Source of the DNA: Aquisediminimonas profunda
Lineage (GTDB): Bacteria; Pseudomonadota; Alphaproteobacteria; Sphingomonadales; Sphingomonadaceae
Assembly (NCBI RefSeq): GCF_019443285.1
Contig: NZ_CP080327.1
Span: 3,158,001-3,222,000, forward strand
Length of the DNA: 64,000 bases
Direction of reading: 5' to 3'
Under the pieces are notes generated by a model that was not told the DNA's origin, searched no databases, and saw nothing but the letters and a program-made list of their open reading frames with translations. The position numbers and the translations under genes are program-made. Below, piece after piece: positions 1 to 8,479 of this stretch; position 1 is the stretch's first letter; each line of letters opens with the position of its first letter.

Positions 1-1097
1 CCGATGAGCCCGAACTTGTAGGGATTCACACCCATCTGCTGTTCCAGCAGGAGCCCGCGCTTCAGAGCCTCGCGGACATATTCGCCGGCAAACATGCTGG
101 GCACCTTCGGCTGGTTGCCGAGAAGATTGTTGAGCTCCCATCCGGCAACGCCGAAGCCCGCAAATTCGTCATTGGGTGACAGGAAGGGATGTGCCTCGCT
201 GTCTCCCTTGATCTGGGTGATTTCAACGACGGGTTCGTGCTGTGCCCGCCGCTTGGCATAGGCCGCGGTCATTGGTCCACCGCCGGGCTGGGTCAGTTCG
301 AACATCAGGCCATTCGAAAGGTTCGAATTGTGAGGAATTGCGAGAACCCTGCCACCTGTCGCCTTTTCATAGGCTTCCATGTAGTTCCAGATTTCATCAG
401 TTGTCGTCTTGTACGTCGGGTCGAGTGGCACGACCGTGCGGACGCGGTCCGGGCCGTCGCGGAAGATGATGTTGCGGTGCAGGTTGTTGCCGCCCTGCAT
501 CAACGTGTATTCAAAGCCGAAGAATGCCGTGAACTTGCCCGGCTCGTTATAGCGTTCGACCGTGTCGATATTGCTGTTCCAGACCGACTTCGTGCGCTCT
601 GCTGTGCCGTCCTGATTGAGCATGGCCTTTGGCAGCGCATTGCGGCCACGCGCATCGAGAATCTCGGCCATCGCGCGCTGCGATCCGGCCGGACCTTCGT
701 GCATCATGTCATACCAGCGCAGCATCGTCTCATCGCGGATGAGAAGCCGGGGCGCATCATACAGGGCCTTGGTCGCTCCCAACCCTTCGGCATGATCCGT
801 GACGACAAGGAAATCGAGCGGGCGGGGCAGCTTTGCCTTCAGACCCGTTGTGGACGTCACTTCCTCGCCACGGGCAAACCGCAATGCTTCTTCCGGCCCC
901 AGACGGACGCCAAAACCAAAAGCATCGACCGAGTTGGCGGTGTGCAAATGCGTATCGCCCCAAAGAACTCGCTCGGGAAATTCGGTTTCCTTGACGACGA
1001 CATCCTTGCCGCCCGCAACCTTTTTCAATTGGTCGCAGCCCGCAAGCAGGCCGCTTGTCCCCAGCAGCAGAGCCGCCACCATAAGTCTACGTCTCAT
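1..1097 (-). CDS. DUF3604 family lipoprotein, 3' end cut by window edge
   Basis: The minus frame is open from an ATG at 1097 to the left edge (365 codons), so the C-terminus is missing. A strong ribosome site (GGAGGAGGGG) lies just upstream. Residues 1-21 form a lipoprotein signal (basic MRRR, hydrophobic stretch, lipobox LAGC with Cys21). The mature part begins with WGDTHLHTANSVDAFG at about residues 47-62, then FLVVTDHAEG near residue 100; this HxH plus DHAE pattern is the PHP-like metal site of DUF3604 proteins. Further matches are FFGFEYTLMQGGNNLHRN and a histidine-rich AIPHNSN. The family is common in proteobacteria beside catabolic genes but has no firm function; a metal-dependent hydrolase anchored in the periplasm is a reasonable inference. 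The family call is confident, the reaction unknown. Confidence 0.85.
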   Translation of the reverse strand, partial: MRRRLMVAALLLGTSGLLAGCDQLKKVAGGKDVVVKETEFPERVLWGDTHLHTANSVDAFGFGVRLGPEEALRFARGEEVTSTTGLKAKLPRPLDFLVVTDHAEGLGATKALYDAPRLLIRDETMLRWYDMMHEGPAGSQRAMAEILDARGRNALPKAMLNQDGTAERTKSVWNSNIDTVERYNEPGKFTAFFGFEYTLMQGGNNLHRNIIFRDGPDRVRTVVPLDPTYKTTTDEIWNYMEAYEKATGGRVLAIPHNSNLSNGLMFELTQPGGGPMTAAYAKRRAQHEPVVEITQIKGDSEAHPFLSPNDEFAGFGVAGWELNNLLGNQPKVPSMFAGEYVREALKRGLLLEQQMGVNPYKFGLI

Positions 1098-1282
1098 AAC
1101 GCCCCTCCTCCGCCGCTTTGCCGGCTGCCTCGCCATGCAGGATGCCATGCTGGCTCCGCGCGTCAATCCTTCGTGTGAAAATCTTTGGTATCAATCTCGA
1201 GTGTCAGGGTTGCGGCCGTGACACACTCGGCAATGCGTTCATCCGCGTCGCGGTAATTGGCAAGCTGGTGGTGCCTGAAACG

Positions 1283-2701
1283 CTAGGCGAAAAGCAGCTC
1301 GGGTTCCTCGATCAGGGACTTGAGCGTGGCCAGAAACGCTGCCCCGGCCGCCCCGTCGATCACGCGATGATCGACTGACAAGGTCAGCTTGATCCGCGTT
1401 TCAACCGCAATTTCGCCGTCATCATCTTCTCGCAATTCGCGCGAAGCCTTGCCGACCGCGAGTATGGCGGCCTGCGGGGGGTTGATGATTGCGTCGAAGT
1501 CCTCAATGCCGAACATGCCGAGATTCGAAACCGAAAACGTTCCGCCGTCGAGATCGTCATAAGCCAGCCGCCCGGCCTTTGCCTTTTCAATCAAGGCGCT
1601 GCTGGCCGCCGCAAGCTGGTCGATCCGCATCCGGTCGACTTGCCGAAGGATGGGCGCGACGAGCCCCTTGGGTGAGGCGACCGCAATGGCCACATCCGCA
1701 TGTGGGAACCGATGAATTTCCTCGCCATGGACCTGCACATTGACATCGGGATGCCTGGCGAGCGCCTTGGCGGAGGCCCAGACAAGATAGTCGTTGATTG
1801 TCGCCTTGCTGCCAAGCACGAGGTTGGCCGTCTTGCGCATGGCCAGCAGATCATCGACGGCGGCCGACGTGCGCAGGTAGAAGTGCGGAATGTCCTGCTT
1901 GGCGGCCGAAAGCCGCTTGGCAACCACTTTCCTGATCTTGTCAAACGGCTCCACTTTCGGCGTATTGGCAACCGGCGCAAAGGCCTGAGACACGGGTTGG
2001 GCGTCTGCTTGCGGAACGAGGGCAAGGACGTCGCTTTTCGAGATACGGCCGCGCGGGCCGGTGCCACGAATGCCTGAGAGCTGCACACCGTGTATCGCCG
2101 CCAGCCGACGCGCCAGAGGCGACGCGAAGACCTTGCGGTCATCTTCGACCAGTTGCGCAGCCCCACGCCAGGCGCGCACGGCTTCGGGGCGGATGTGCTG
2201 CGTGACATCCTGAAATGTAATTCTGCCACCGCGACCCGAACCTTCGATCGCCGCGATGTCGACGCCCTCCAGTTCAGCCAGCTCAAGCGCCTTCGGGCTG
2301 ATCGGCCGATTGGTCTCGATCTTGACGGGCGCAGGCTTGCGCGCCTGCTCGGGCTCCGCTTCAGTCTTCGGGTCAGCGACCTCGATTACATCGGCACCGC
2401 CAGTTGCAGGGACATAGCCGGCAATGAAATCCGAAATTTCAGCCTCTGTCGCATCAGCATCGCCAAACACTGCAATCAGGGCGCCGACAGGGAGAGCGGT
2501 ATCACTCGCGGGATGAACGATCCGAAGGACCACGCCTTCGCGCTCTGCCTCCACCTCGTTGGTGATCTTAGAGGTTTCGATCAGGCAGAGAACATCACCC
2601 TTGGAAATGGTGTCACCATCCTTGACCATCCATTCCGCAATGGTGCCTTCGGTCATTTCGATGCCCCATTTGGGCATGCAGAAGGGGCGCAACTCTGACA
2701 T
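1283..2701 (-). CDS. 2-oxo-acid dehydrogenase E2 (dihydrolipoamide acyltransferase)
   Basis: This 472-aa protein is the acyltransferase core of a pyruvate/acetoin/branched-chain type dehydrogenase complex. A lipoyl domain covers residues 1-80 with the lipoyl lysine K45 in LIETSKITNEV. Two peripheral-subunit-binding domains follow, at about 133-170 and 192-228, and the catalytic domain (about 245-472) ends with the motif DHRVIDG. The reading frame extends upstream to 2920, but the start at 2701 gives the usual E2 N-terminus and lies 10 bp after the E1beta stop, so it is preferred. It is the last gene of the E1alpha-E1beta-E2 operon. No E3 lipoamide dehydrogenase is in the window. Two binding domains are more than most bacterial E2 proteins have. 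The oxo-acid substrate cannot be told from sequence. Confidence 0.9.
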   Translation of the reverse strand: MSELRPFCMPKWGIEMTEGTIAEWMVKDGDTISKGDVLCLIETSKITNEVEAEREGVVLRIVHPASDTALPVGALIAVFGDADATEAEISDFIAGYVPATGGADVIEVADPKTEAEPEQARKPAPVKIETNRPISPKALELAELEGVDIAAIEGSGRGGRITFQDVTQHIRPEAVRAWRGAAQLVEDDRKVFASPLARRLAAIHGVQLSGIRGTGPRGRISKSDVLALVPQADAQPVSQAFAPVANTPKVEPFDKIRKVVAKRLSAAKQDIPHFYLRTSAAVDDLLAMRKTANLVLGSKATINDYLVWASAKALARHPDVNVQVHGEEIHRFPHADVAIAVASPKGLVAPILRQVDRMRIDQLAAASSALIEKAKAGRLAYDDLDGGTFSVSNLGMFGIEDFDAIINPPQAAILAVGKASRELREDDDGEIAVETRIKLTLSVDHRVIDGAAGAAFLATLKSLIEEPELLFA

Positions 2702-2711
2702 GTGAGGCCCC

Positions 2712-3722
2712 CTAGCGCCAGCCGAGAACCCGGCGCGCAGCTGCTTCGACCTTTTCGGCCGAAGGCAGATATGCGAGCTCAAGCTCCTTGGCGAATGGAA
2801 CCGGCGTGTGGGGCGCTGTGACCATCTCGATCGGTGCCTTGAGGCTAGCAAAGGCCTTTTGGGCAACCAGCGCAGAAATGTCGGTCGCCAGGCTGCAGCG
2901 CTGTGGCGCTTCATCCACAACCACCAGACGCCCGGTCACTTCAACAGAATCCAGGATCGCTTCCTCATCAAGCGGACTTGTGGTCCGCGGATCGATCACG
3001 TCACAGCCGATCCCGTCCTTGGCGAGGGCATCCGCTGCAGCCTCGCATCGGCTGACCATTAAGCCGGTTGCAACCAGTGTAAGATCTTCGCCTGCACGTG
3101 AAAGCCGGGCATGGCCGAAGGGGATGGTATAATCGCCATCTGGCACTTCACCGCTCACACCGTAAAGCGCCTTGTGCTCGAGGAACATGACGGGGTCGTC
3201 GCCACGAATGGCCTCGCGAAGCAGGCCGCGAACATCTTCCGGGGTCGACGGCATGACCACCTTCAGGCCGGGCATCGCCGAGAGGAAGTGATGAACCGAT
3301 TGGCTGTGCTGCGCCGCAGCGTTGAAGCCTCCGCCATAGGCCATGCGGATGACCGCAGGACAGAGCGTCTTGCCGCCGAACATATAGCGGAATTTGGCAA
3401 TCTGGTTCCAGATCTGATCGAGGCTGACACCGATGAAATCCGCGAACATGAGTTCGGCAACCGGCCGCTTGCCGGCAAGCGCCAGACCGCCGGCCGCCCC
3501 GACAATTGCGCTTTCGGAGATCGGCGTATCGATCACACGATCCGCCCCAAATCGATCATAAAAGCCGGTGGACGTTGACCAGATGCCACCAATGGCTTCA
3601 GGCCCGCCGGCGGTCCCCATGCCGCCGACAACATCCTCACCGAGCACGACTACCCGATCATCGCGTTCCATCTCCTCGAAAATCGTGGAGCGGACTGCAT
3701 CGCGATACATCATCTTGGCCAT
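2712..3722 (-). CDS. 2-oxo-acid dehydrogenase E1 beta subunit
   Basis: The 336-aa protein is the E1 beta subunit of a thiamine-diphosphate 2-oxo-acid (acetoin or pyruvate type) dehydrogenase. It carries the usual N-terminal VVLGEDVVGGMGT, the TPISESAIVGAAGGLALAGKRPV stretch and the central AQHSQSVHHF segment expected of the family, followed by the C-terminal transketolase domain (DPRTTSPLDEEAIL). The start at 3722 has a GGGGA ribosome site. It sits 16 bp downstream of E1alpha and 10 bp upstream of E2, so the three are one operon. A second E1beta is encoded at 39.8-40.8 kb; the two are paralogues with clearly different sequences. Confidence 0.93.
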   Translation of the reverse strand: MAKMMYRDAVRSTIFEEMERDDRVVVLGEDVVGGMGTAGGPEAIGGIWSTSTGFYDRFGADRVIDTPISESAIVGAAGGLALAGKRPVAELMFADFIGVSLDQIWNQIAKFRYMFGGKTLCPAVIRMAYGGGFNAAAQHSQSVHHFLSAMPGLKVVMPSTPEDVRGLLREAIRGDDPVMFLEHKALYGVSGEVPDGDYTIPFGHARLSRAGEDLTLVATGLMVSRCEAAADALAKDGIGCDVIDPRTTSPLDEEAILDSVEVTGRLVVVDEAPQRCSLATDISALVAQKAFASLKAPIEMVTAPHTPVPFAKELELAYLPSAEKVEAAARRVLGWR

Positions 3723-3738
3723 TTGCAGATTTCCCCGC

Positions 3739-4710
3739 TCAATAGGTCACATACACGTCGGCGAGAACATCTTCCGCCGTTGGTCTTTCCGCATTTCGCG
3801 CCGCAACAACAGCAGCCTCGATCTGGTCGAGAACCTCGCGATCAATCTCGTCCAGTTCCTTTTCGTCGAGCAGTTTGGCACTCGCCACCTTGGCCCGGAA
3901 CTTTTGCAGGCAATCGCGTTCGGCCCGAATTTTCTCAAGCTCGCCCGGCCCACGGTACCTCTGCGGATCGCCCTCGAAATGCCCAAAGAAGCGCTCGGTA
4001 TCGAACTCGACGGCCGCAGGTCCGTTGCCGGCCCGAACATAGTCAAGCAGTTCGCGCATGGTTTCATAGACGGCAAAGAAATCGGTGCCGTCAGCCCGCC
4101 AAACCCTCATTCCGAATGCCTCAGCGCGACTGGCGATGTCCCGCTGCGTCCCAACTGCATAGGAAAAGCCGGTATGTTCGGAATAGTGATTGTTTTCAAA
4201 CACGAAAATGCAAGGCGCCTTGGTCACAACGGCAAGATTCATTGCCTCGAAGGTTGTGCCCTGATTGCAAGCGCCATCGCCGGAAAAGGTGACCGAGACC
4301 TTGCCCTTGCCATCCAGTTTCGCTGCCAGGGCTGCGCCCACAGCGATCGGAGCCCCTGCCCCGACGATGCCATTGGCGCCAAGCATCCCCTGATCGACAT
4401 CGGCAATGTGCATCGAACCGCCCTTGCCTTTGCAAAGTCCCTCGCGGCTACCCCAAATCTCTTTCATCATGCCTTCGACATCGCAGCCCTTGGCGAGGCA
4501 ATGGCCATGGCCCCGGTGCGTGGAGACAATCTTGTCGTCCTTATCCAGATGCTCGCACACGCCGACAGCGACCGCTTCCTGGCCGCAGTAAAGGTGCGTA
4601 AATCCGGCTATGGCGCCCGTGGCAATATCGATGTGCAGCCGCTCTTCAAATTCGCGAATGATCTTCATCCGCCGATAGGCCTGCAACATTTGTTCACGGC
4701 TCAGTTGCAT
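3739..4710 (-). CDS. 2-oxo-acid dehydrogenase E1 alpha subunit
   Basis: The 323-aa E1 alpha subunit binds thiamine diphosphate: the motif GDGACNQGTTFEA followed by FENN is the TPP/Mg signature. It also has the GHGHCLAKG and CKGKGGSMHI segments typical of acetoin/pyruvate dehydrogenase E1alpha. The open frame continues upstream to 4863, but ATG 4710 is chosen because it has a good GAGAGGAAA ribosome site and gives the normal family N-terminus. It is the first gene of the operon. A perfect 12-bp palindrome lies 26 bp upstream of the start. It converts a 2-oxo acid or acetoin to an acyl group on the E2 lipoyl arm; substrate unknown. Confidence 0.92.
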   Translation of the reverse strand: MQLSREQMLQAYRRMKIIREFEERLHIDIATGAIAGFTHLYCGQEAVAVGVCEHLDKDDKIVSTHRGHGHCLAKGCDVEGMMKEIWGSREGLCKGKGGSMHIADVDQGMLGANGIVGAGAPIAVGAALAAKLDGKGKVSVTFSGDGACNQGTTFEAMNLAVVTKAPCIFVFENNHYSEHTGFSYAVGTQRDIASRAEAFGMRVWRADGTDFFAVYETMRELLDYVRAGNGPAAVEFDTERFFGHFEGDPQRYRGPGELEKIRAERDCLQKFRAKVASAKLLDEKELDEIDREVLDQIEAAVVAARNAERPTAEDVLADVYVTY

Positions 4711-4735
4711 GTTTTCCTCTCGATCCGTTGGTCGG

Positions 4736-4747
4736 GCCTGCGCAGGC
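4736..4747. promoter_or_regulatory. Perfect 12-bp palindrome upstream of E1alpha, possible operator
   Basis: GCCTGCGCAGGC is a perfect palindrome 26 bp upstream of the E1alpha start codon, in the 287-bp divergent region between the E1/E2 operon and the MDR gene at 4998. The rest of that region shows no gene. Its position fits an operator for either operon, but no regulator is known and a chance origin is possible. Confidence 0.3.
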
Positions 4748-4997
4748 AAATTGTTCAGCCTGGAAGCCGCACGATGAACCCGCTGGTCATAGCGCAAGTC
4801 TAATGTGATGCGTGAGCAATTCTGCCCATTCGTCAAATTGCTAGGATTCTGCGTTTGGTTCATACCTGTTCAGTCGATATGCCTCGCGCCGGTCCGTTCA
4901 AACCTTGGTGCTTCTTCCTCACATATTGAATGGTTGTTGGCCAAACGCTCCGTGATTAGAGGTTTTAAGAATATCCCGGACAATCAGGAGAGAGACA

Positions 4998-6008
4998 ATT
5001 CCTTACGAAAATCGCCGCGTATTCATTCGGAATTACTCCGATGGAATGCCCACACTCGACAATTTCGGCGTGGCCACCGAGACAATCGAAAGCGTGCCCG
5101 ACGGTCAGGTTTTGGTTAAGGTCGACACTTTGTCAATCGACGCATGGATCCGCACGACGCTGAGCGATGGCGGCTTCCATGAGACCGCTGACCTCGGCAG
5201 CACGATCCGTGCTTTCGGCGTCGGCCAGGTGGTCGAAAGCAATGATGCCTCTCTCAAGGAAGGTGACTGGGCCTATGGCCTGCTGTCAGCCCAGACGCAC
5301 GCCTTGATGCCAGCGAAGGACTTGACCAAGGTTTCGCCGCAGCCGGGCATTGCACCAAGCGCCTTTGTCGGACCACTCGGCATAACAACCGGTCTCACGG
5401 CCTGGGTCGGCTTGATCGCGGTTGGCAAAGTGCAGGCCGGAGAAGTTGTATTGGTCTCAGGCGCGGCCGGTGCCGTTGGCTCCTGCGTAGTCCAGCTTGC
5501 CAAGGCACGCGGCGCACGGGTTATCGGGATCGCTGGCGGGGCCGAAAAATGCGCCTATCTCATCAATGAAATCGGCGCGGATGCGGCGATAGACTACAAA
5601 AAGGGTGACGTTGGCGGGCAGATACGGGCTTTGGCCCCCGATGGGATTGATGTTTTCTTCGACAATGTGGGTGGAGATATCCTTGATGCCGCGCTCGACA
5701 ATTTGCGTGAAACCGGAGGCTCCCGCGTCGTCATCTGCGGCGCGATTTCGCAATATCAGAATCTCAACGATGTGCGCGGCCCCAAGCTCTACCTGCGCAT
5801 TGCCGAACGCAATGCTGCGATGCTGGGCTTTGTCGTCAGCCATCACGCTGCCAGATTTGGTGAAGCGATGGCAGAAATCTCGGCTCTTATCCTTGATTCA
5901 AAGATGAACCTACGGGAACATGTTGTAGAGCCCATCGATCGTTTTCCGGATGCCCTGCTGATGCTGTTCGACGGAAGCCATATCGGCAATCTCGTTGTGC
6001 GCCCCTGA
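4998..6008 (+). CDS. Zinc-independent MDR oxidoreductase (quinone/enone reductase type), likely ATT start
   Basis: This NADP-dependent medium-chain reductase belongs to the PTGR/CurA-like branch that reduces enones; residues VLVSGAAGAVGSCVVQLAKA form the nucleotide-binding loop, followed by GIAGGAEKC and FFDNVGGDILD. The first ATG in frame (5046) would cut off the conserved N-terminus. Upstream the frame reads PYENRRVFIRNYSDG, which matches the NRRxxL start of this family, and the codon before it is ATT at 4998, exactly 7 nt after AGGAG (4986-4990). I therefore place the start at ATT, giving 336 aa. No ATG, GTG or TTG fits that position. It is one of four paralogues in the cluster and faces away from the E1/E2 operon. 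Substrate unknown. Confidence 0.85.
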   Translation: MPYENRRVFIRNYSDGMPTLDNFGVATETIESVPDGQVLVKVDTLSIDAWIRTTLSDGGFHETADLGSTIRAFGVGQVVESNDASLKEGDWAYGLLSAQTHALMPAKDLTKVSPQPGIAPSAFVGPLGITTGLTAWVGLIAVGKVQAGEVVLVSGAAGAVGSCVVQLAKARGARVIGIAGGAEKCAYLINEIGADAAIDYKKGDVGGQIRALAPDGIDVFFDNVGGDILDAALDNLRETGGSRVVICGAISQYQNLNDVRGPKLYLRIAERNAAMLGFVVSHHAARFGEAMAEISALILDSKMNLREHVVEPIDRFPDALLMLFDGSHIGNLVVRP

Positions 6009-6164
6009 CTGCTGCGAGGCTGTGCCTGAGCGGCGAGGCAACATCGCCAACGCCGAAAGCCAAGCAAAATTGACAATTGCTGGGCGTGGTTGATCTGGAT
6101 CATTGTGTTAAGGAACGAAATGTCGACAGCGGGCCGTTCATCCCGCGTGATTGAAAGGACAGCC

Positions 6165-7391
6165 ATGTCTCGCAGCCAGCTTTACGAAATGACACGGTCA
6201 TTGATCGCCCATGGCCAGGCAAAGACGATGGAACTGGCAGACAATGTCGTCTCGATACCGGCATCGGCCTATACCGATCCCGAGCAATTCGAGATTGAAA
6301 AGACCAAGATCTTCAAGCGGATGCCGCTCATGCTCGCGCCCTCATGCGAGTTGAGCAAGCCAGGCGACTTCAAGGCGATGACGGTGGTCGGCGTTCCTGT
6401 TCTGCTGACGCGCCAGAAGGACGGCAGTGTCGCGGCGTTCCTGAACATGTGCACCCATCGCGGAAATCCGCTGGCGCAGGGGTCAGGCAATGCCTCGCGT
6501 TTTGTCTGCGGATATCACGGCTGGATGTTCAGAAATGATGGCGATCTGCTCGGTGTCGCGTCACCCGGGGATTTTGGCCCGATCAACAAGGCGGAGCACT
6601 GCCTCACAAAGTTCCCTGTTCTTGAGCGCGCAGGCCTGATCTGGGTGATACTTGATCCGCATTCGACACTCGACATTTCAGACTTCCTGTGCGGCTATGA
6701 TGAATTGCTGGAGCATTTCGGCTTTGCTAACTGGACCCTGTTTGACAGTCGGCAACTCGACGGACCGAACTGGAAAACCGCGTATGACGGGTATCTCGAC
6801 TTTTATCATTTGCCGGTCCTTCATGCGAACACCTTCGGTTCGGACTTCTTCAACCGAGCCAATTATTTTGCGTGGGGGCCGCATCAGCGGCTGGCGTCTC
6901 CTTCGGTCAATGCGCAGAAAACTGGCAGCACCGAAACCGTCGACCTCAGCAAAATGCGCGAGGAAGACTGGCCGATTGATGCTCTGCTGCAGGGTGTCTG
7001 GACGATCTTTCCGCACATTTCGATTGCCAGCTTCTATGGGGGCGGTGGACGCGGGGCGATGATTTCGCAGCTGTTTCCCGGCAATACGGTCGGCGAGAGC
7101 GTGACAACCCAATTCTACGTCATGGAACATGCGCCAGACACTGACGCGGTCAGGCAAGGCGCGCGCGATCAGTTCGACTTCCTGAAGATCGTTGTCCGCG
7201 ACGAAGACTACACGACGGGCAAGCGGCAGCACGAAGCGCTGCAGTCAGGACTGATGGACCATGTCCTGTTCGGCCGGAATGAAGGTGGGGGCCAGGTTTT
7301 CCACCAATGGGTGGATCGCCTGACCCAAGCCAGCGACGATGAACTCCGGCTGATCTTTGCGAAGCAGAAGATCGCGGAGGCCGCTGAATAG
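6165..7391 (+). CDS. Rieske non-heme iron oxygenase, alpha subunit (first of three)
   Basis: A 408-aa ring-hydroxylating oxygenase alpha subunit. The Rieske cluster ligands are C96, H98, C115 and H118 (CTHRG ... CGYHGW). The catalytic iron site is in NWKTAYDGYLDFYHLPVLH, with bridging D212 and ligands H215 and H220. The start at 6165 has GAAAGGA five bases ahead; an in-frame ATG at 6120 also has a ribosome site (AAGGA), so a 15-residue longer form is possible. No beta subunit, ferredoxin or reductase is adjacent. TTGACAATT lies about 95 bp upstream. It should hydroxylate a ring or aliphatic carbon of the pathway substrate; specificity cannot be inferred. Confidence 0.9.
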   Translation: MSRSQLYEMTRSLIAHGQAKTMELADNVVSIPASAYTDPEQFEIEKTKIFKRMPLMLAPSCELSKPGDFKAMTVVGVPVLLTRQKDGSVAAFLNMCTHRGNPLAQGSGNASRFVCGYHGWMFRNDGDLLGVASPGDFGPINKAEHCLTKFPVLERAGLIWVILDPHSTLDISDFLCGYDELLEHFGFANWTLFDSRQLDGPNWKTAYDGYLDFYHLPVLHANTFGSDFFNRANYFAWGPHQRLASPSVNAQKTGSTETVDLSKMREEDWPIDALLQGVWTIFPHISIASFYGGGGRGAMISQLFPGNTVGESVTTQFYVMEHAPDTDAVRQGARDQFDFLKIVVRDEDYTTGKRQHEALQSGLMDHVLFGRNEGGGQVFHQWVDRLTQASDDELRLIFAKQKIAEAAE

Positions 7392-7406
7392 CCCTTCCGA
7401 ATTCGA

Positions 7407-8354
7407 TCAGCCGAACGCAGGCCGATGGTTGCTGTCGGTCCAATCCTGACGACCGATCCATTCCTTCATGGGTTCCAGCTTGCCTTCCAGTTCAGGGAAG
7501 CGCTCGTAGACATGATCCATGTCGACTTCGAACGGCTTGGTCGGTGCGGTGTTGTTATACTCGTAGAAGGCCTGAATCCCGGCAGCAAAGGCATCCCTTT
7601 CCTCCGCTGGCATTGAATCACCCGCAGCGTTGACAAGATAACGTCCAAACTCTGCCGGAGTGCAGGGATCATATTTGATCTCGCGCCCAAAATTGTCTGT
7701 CAGAAACTGTGCAACCTGCTTGCCGCGGAGACGCTCGGGTCCGCCGATATTGATCCAGGCGCCTTCCATGTCGGGCCTTTCCAATGAGGCCAGCATGAAC
7801 TTGGCAACATCGTCCAGGCTGATCCAGTTGGCCTCCAGCTGAGGATTGTGCGGATAAACATAGCGACTTTCGTTGACGATGAATGGCCTCGCCCAATTCG
7901 TCAGCAGATTGTCCATGAAAAGGACCGATCCGAAGACGGTGCCCGGCGCACCGGAACGCCACAATGCGTTGATGCCGGCCGTGTTGCCCGCGTAGGTGTG
8001 TGCGTCTCCCGGCTTGTCCGGAATCCAGCTCGATGTGTTCCATACGACGCGCTTGACGCCCAATGCCGCCGCTGCTGTCCCGATCTGCCCGACTAGAATT
8101 GCGCGATCCGCGCGAGCCTGCAGCGGATGGGTGTAGAAAATATAGTCACTGCCTTCGAGCGCAGGGCGATAGCTCTCGGTATCATAGAGGTCGATCGGCC
8201 GAACATCGATCCCTTCGATCCCCTCGATATCGGAGCCCGCAAAAGGATCCGCCTGCCTTGAGAGCGCGCGAACCTCGTACCCGGCCCGCAGTGCCTGCCG
8301 CACCTGCGCCATGCCTTGCCGGCCGCTTGCGCCTACGATTGTTATCAGTGGCAT
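7407..8354 (-). CDS. NmrA-type NAD(P)-binding protein
   Basis: A 315-aa atypical SDR of the NmrA/HSCARG branch. The N-terminus LITIVGASGRQGMAQ holds the GxxGxxG dinucleotide motif; the central YIFYTHPLQA and VWNTSSWIPDKPG are in the usual sheet positions, and no YxxxK catalytic pair is evident. The ATG has AAGGAG eight bases upstream. It is convergent with the Rieske gene (15-bp gap) and divergent from the MDR gene at 8480. A paralogue lies at 38651. Members either reduce quinones or substrates or act as redox sensors; role here unknown. Confidence 0.8.
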   Translation of the reverse strand: MPLITIVGASGRQGMAQVRQALRAGYEVRALSRQADPFAGSDIEGIEGIDVRPIDLYDTESYRPALEGSDYIFYTHPLQARADRAILVGQIGTAAAALGVKRVVWNTSSWIPDKPGDAHTYAGNTAGINALWRSGAPGTVFGSVLFMDNLLTNWARPFIVNESRYVYPHNPQLEANWISLDDVAKFMLASLERPDMEGAWINIGGPERLRGKQVAQFLTDNFGREIKYDPCTPAEFGRYLVNAAGDSMPAEERDAFAAGIQAFYEYNNTAPTKPFEVDMDHVYERFPELEGKLEPMKEWIGRQDWTDSNHRPAFG

Positions 8355-8479
8355 CTTTCATCTCCTTTGTCTCTATTCTTACGGTAAGCGATGCGCTCGG
8401 CGTTCGCGCCGGATAATATTGATAGCCCGAAGAGAATGTTGCGAAGGCGGCCAGCGGGCATGGTGAGGTTTGGACAATT

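Noticed and set aside
189-1178. Long plus-strand open frame (329 codons)
   Set aside because: It lies opposite the DUF3604 gene, has no ribosome site and no family pattern, while the minus frame has a signal peptide and conserved metal motifs.
1163-1282. 39 codons open in frame after the E2 stop codon (possible stop readthrough)
   Set aside because: An open stretch of this size is common by chance at this GC content, and the E2 already ends at its usual C-terminus.
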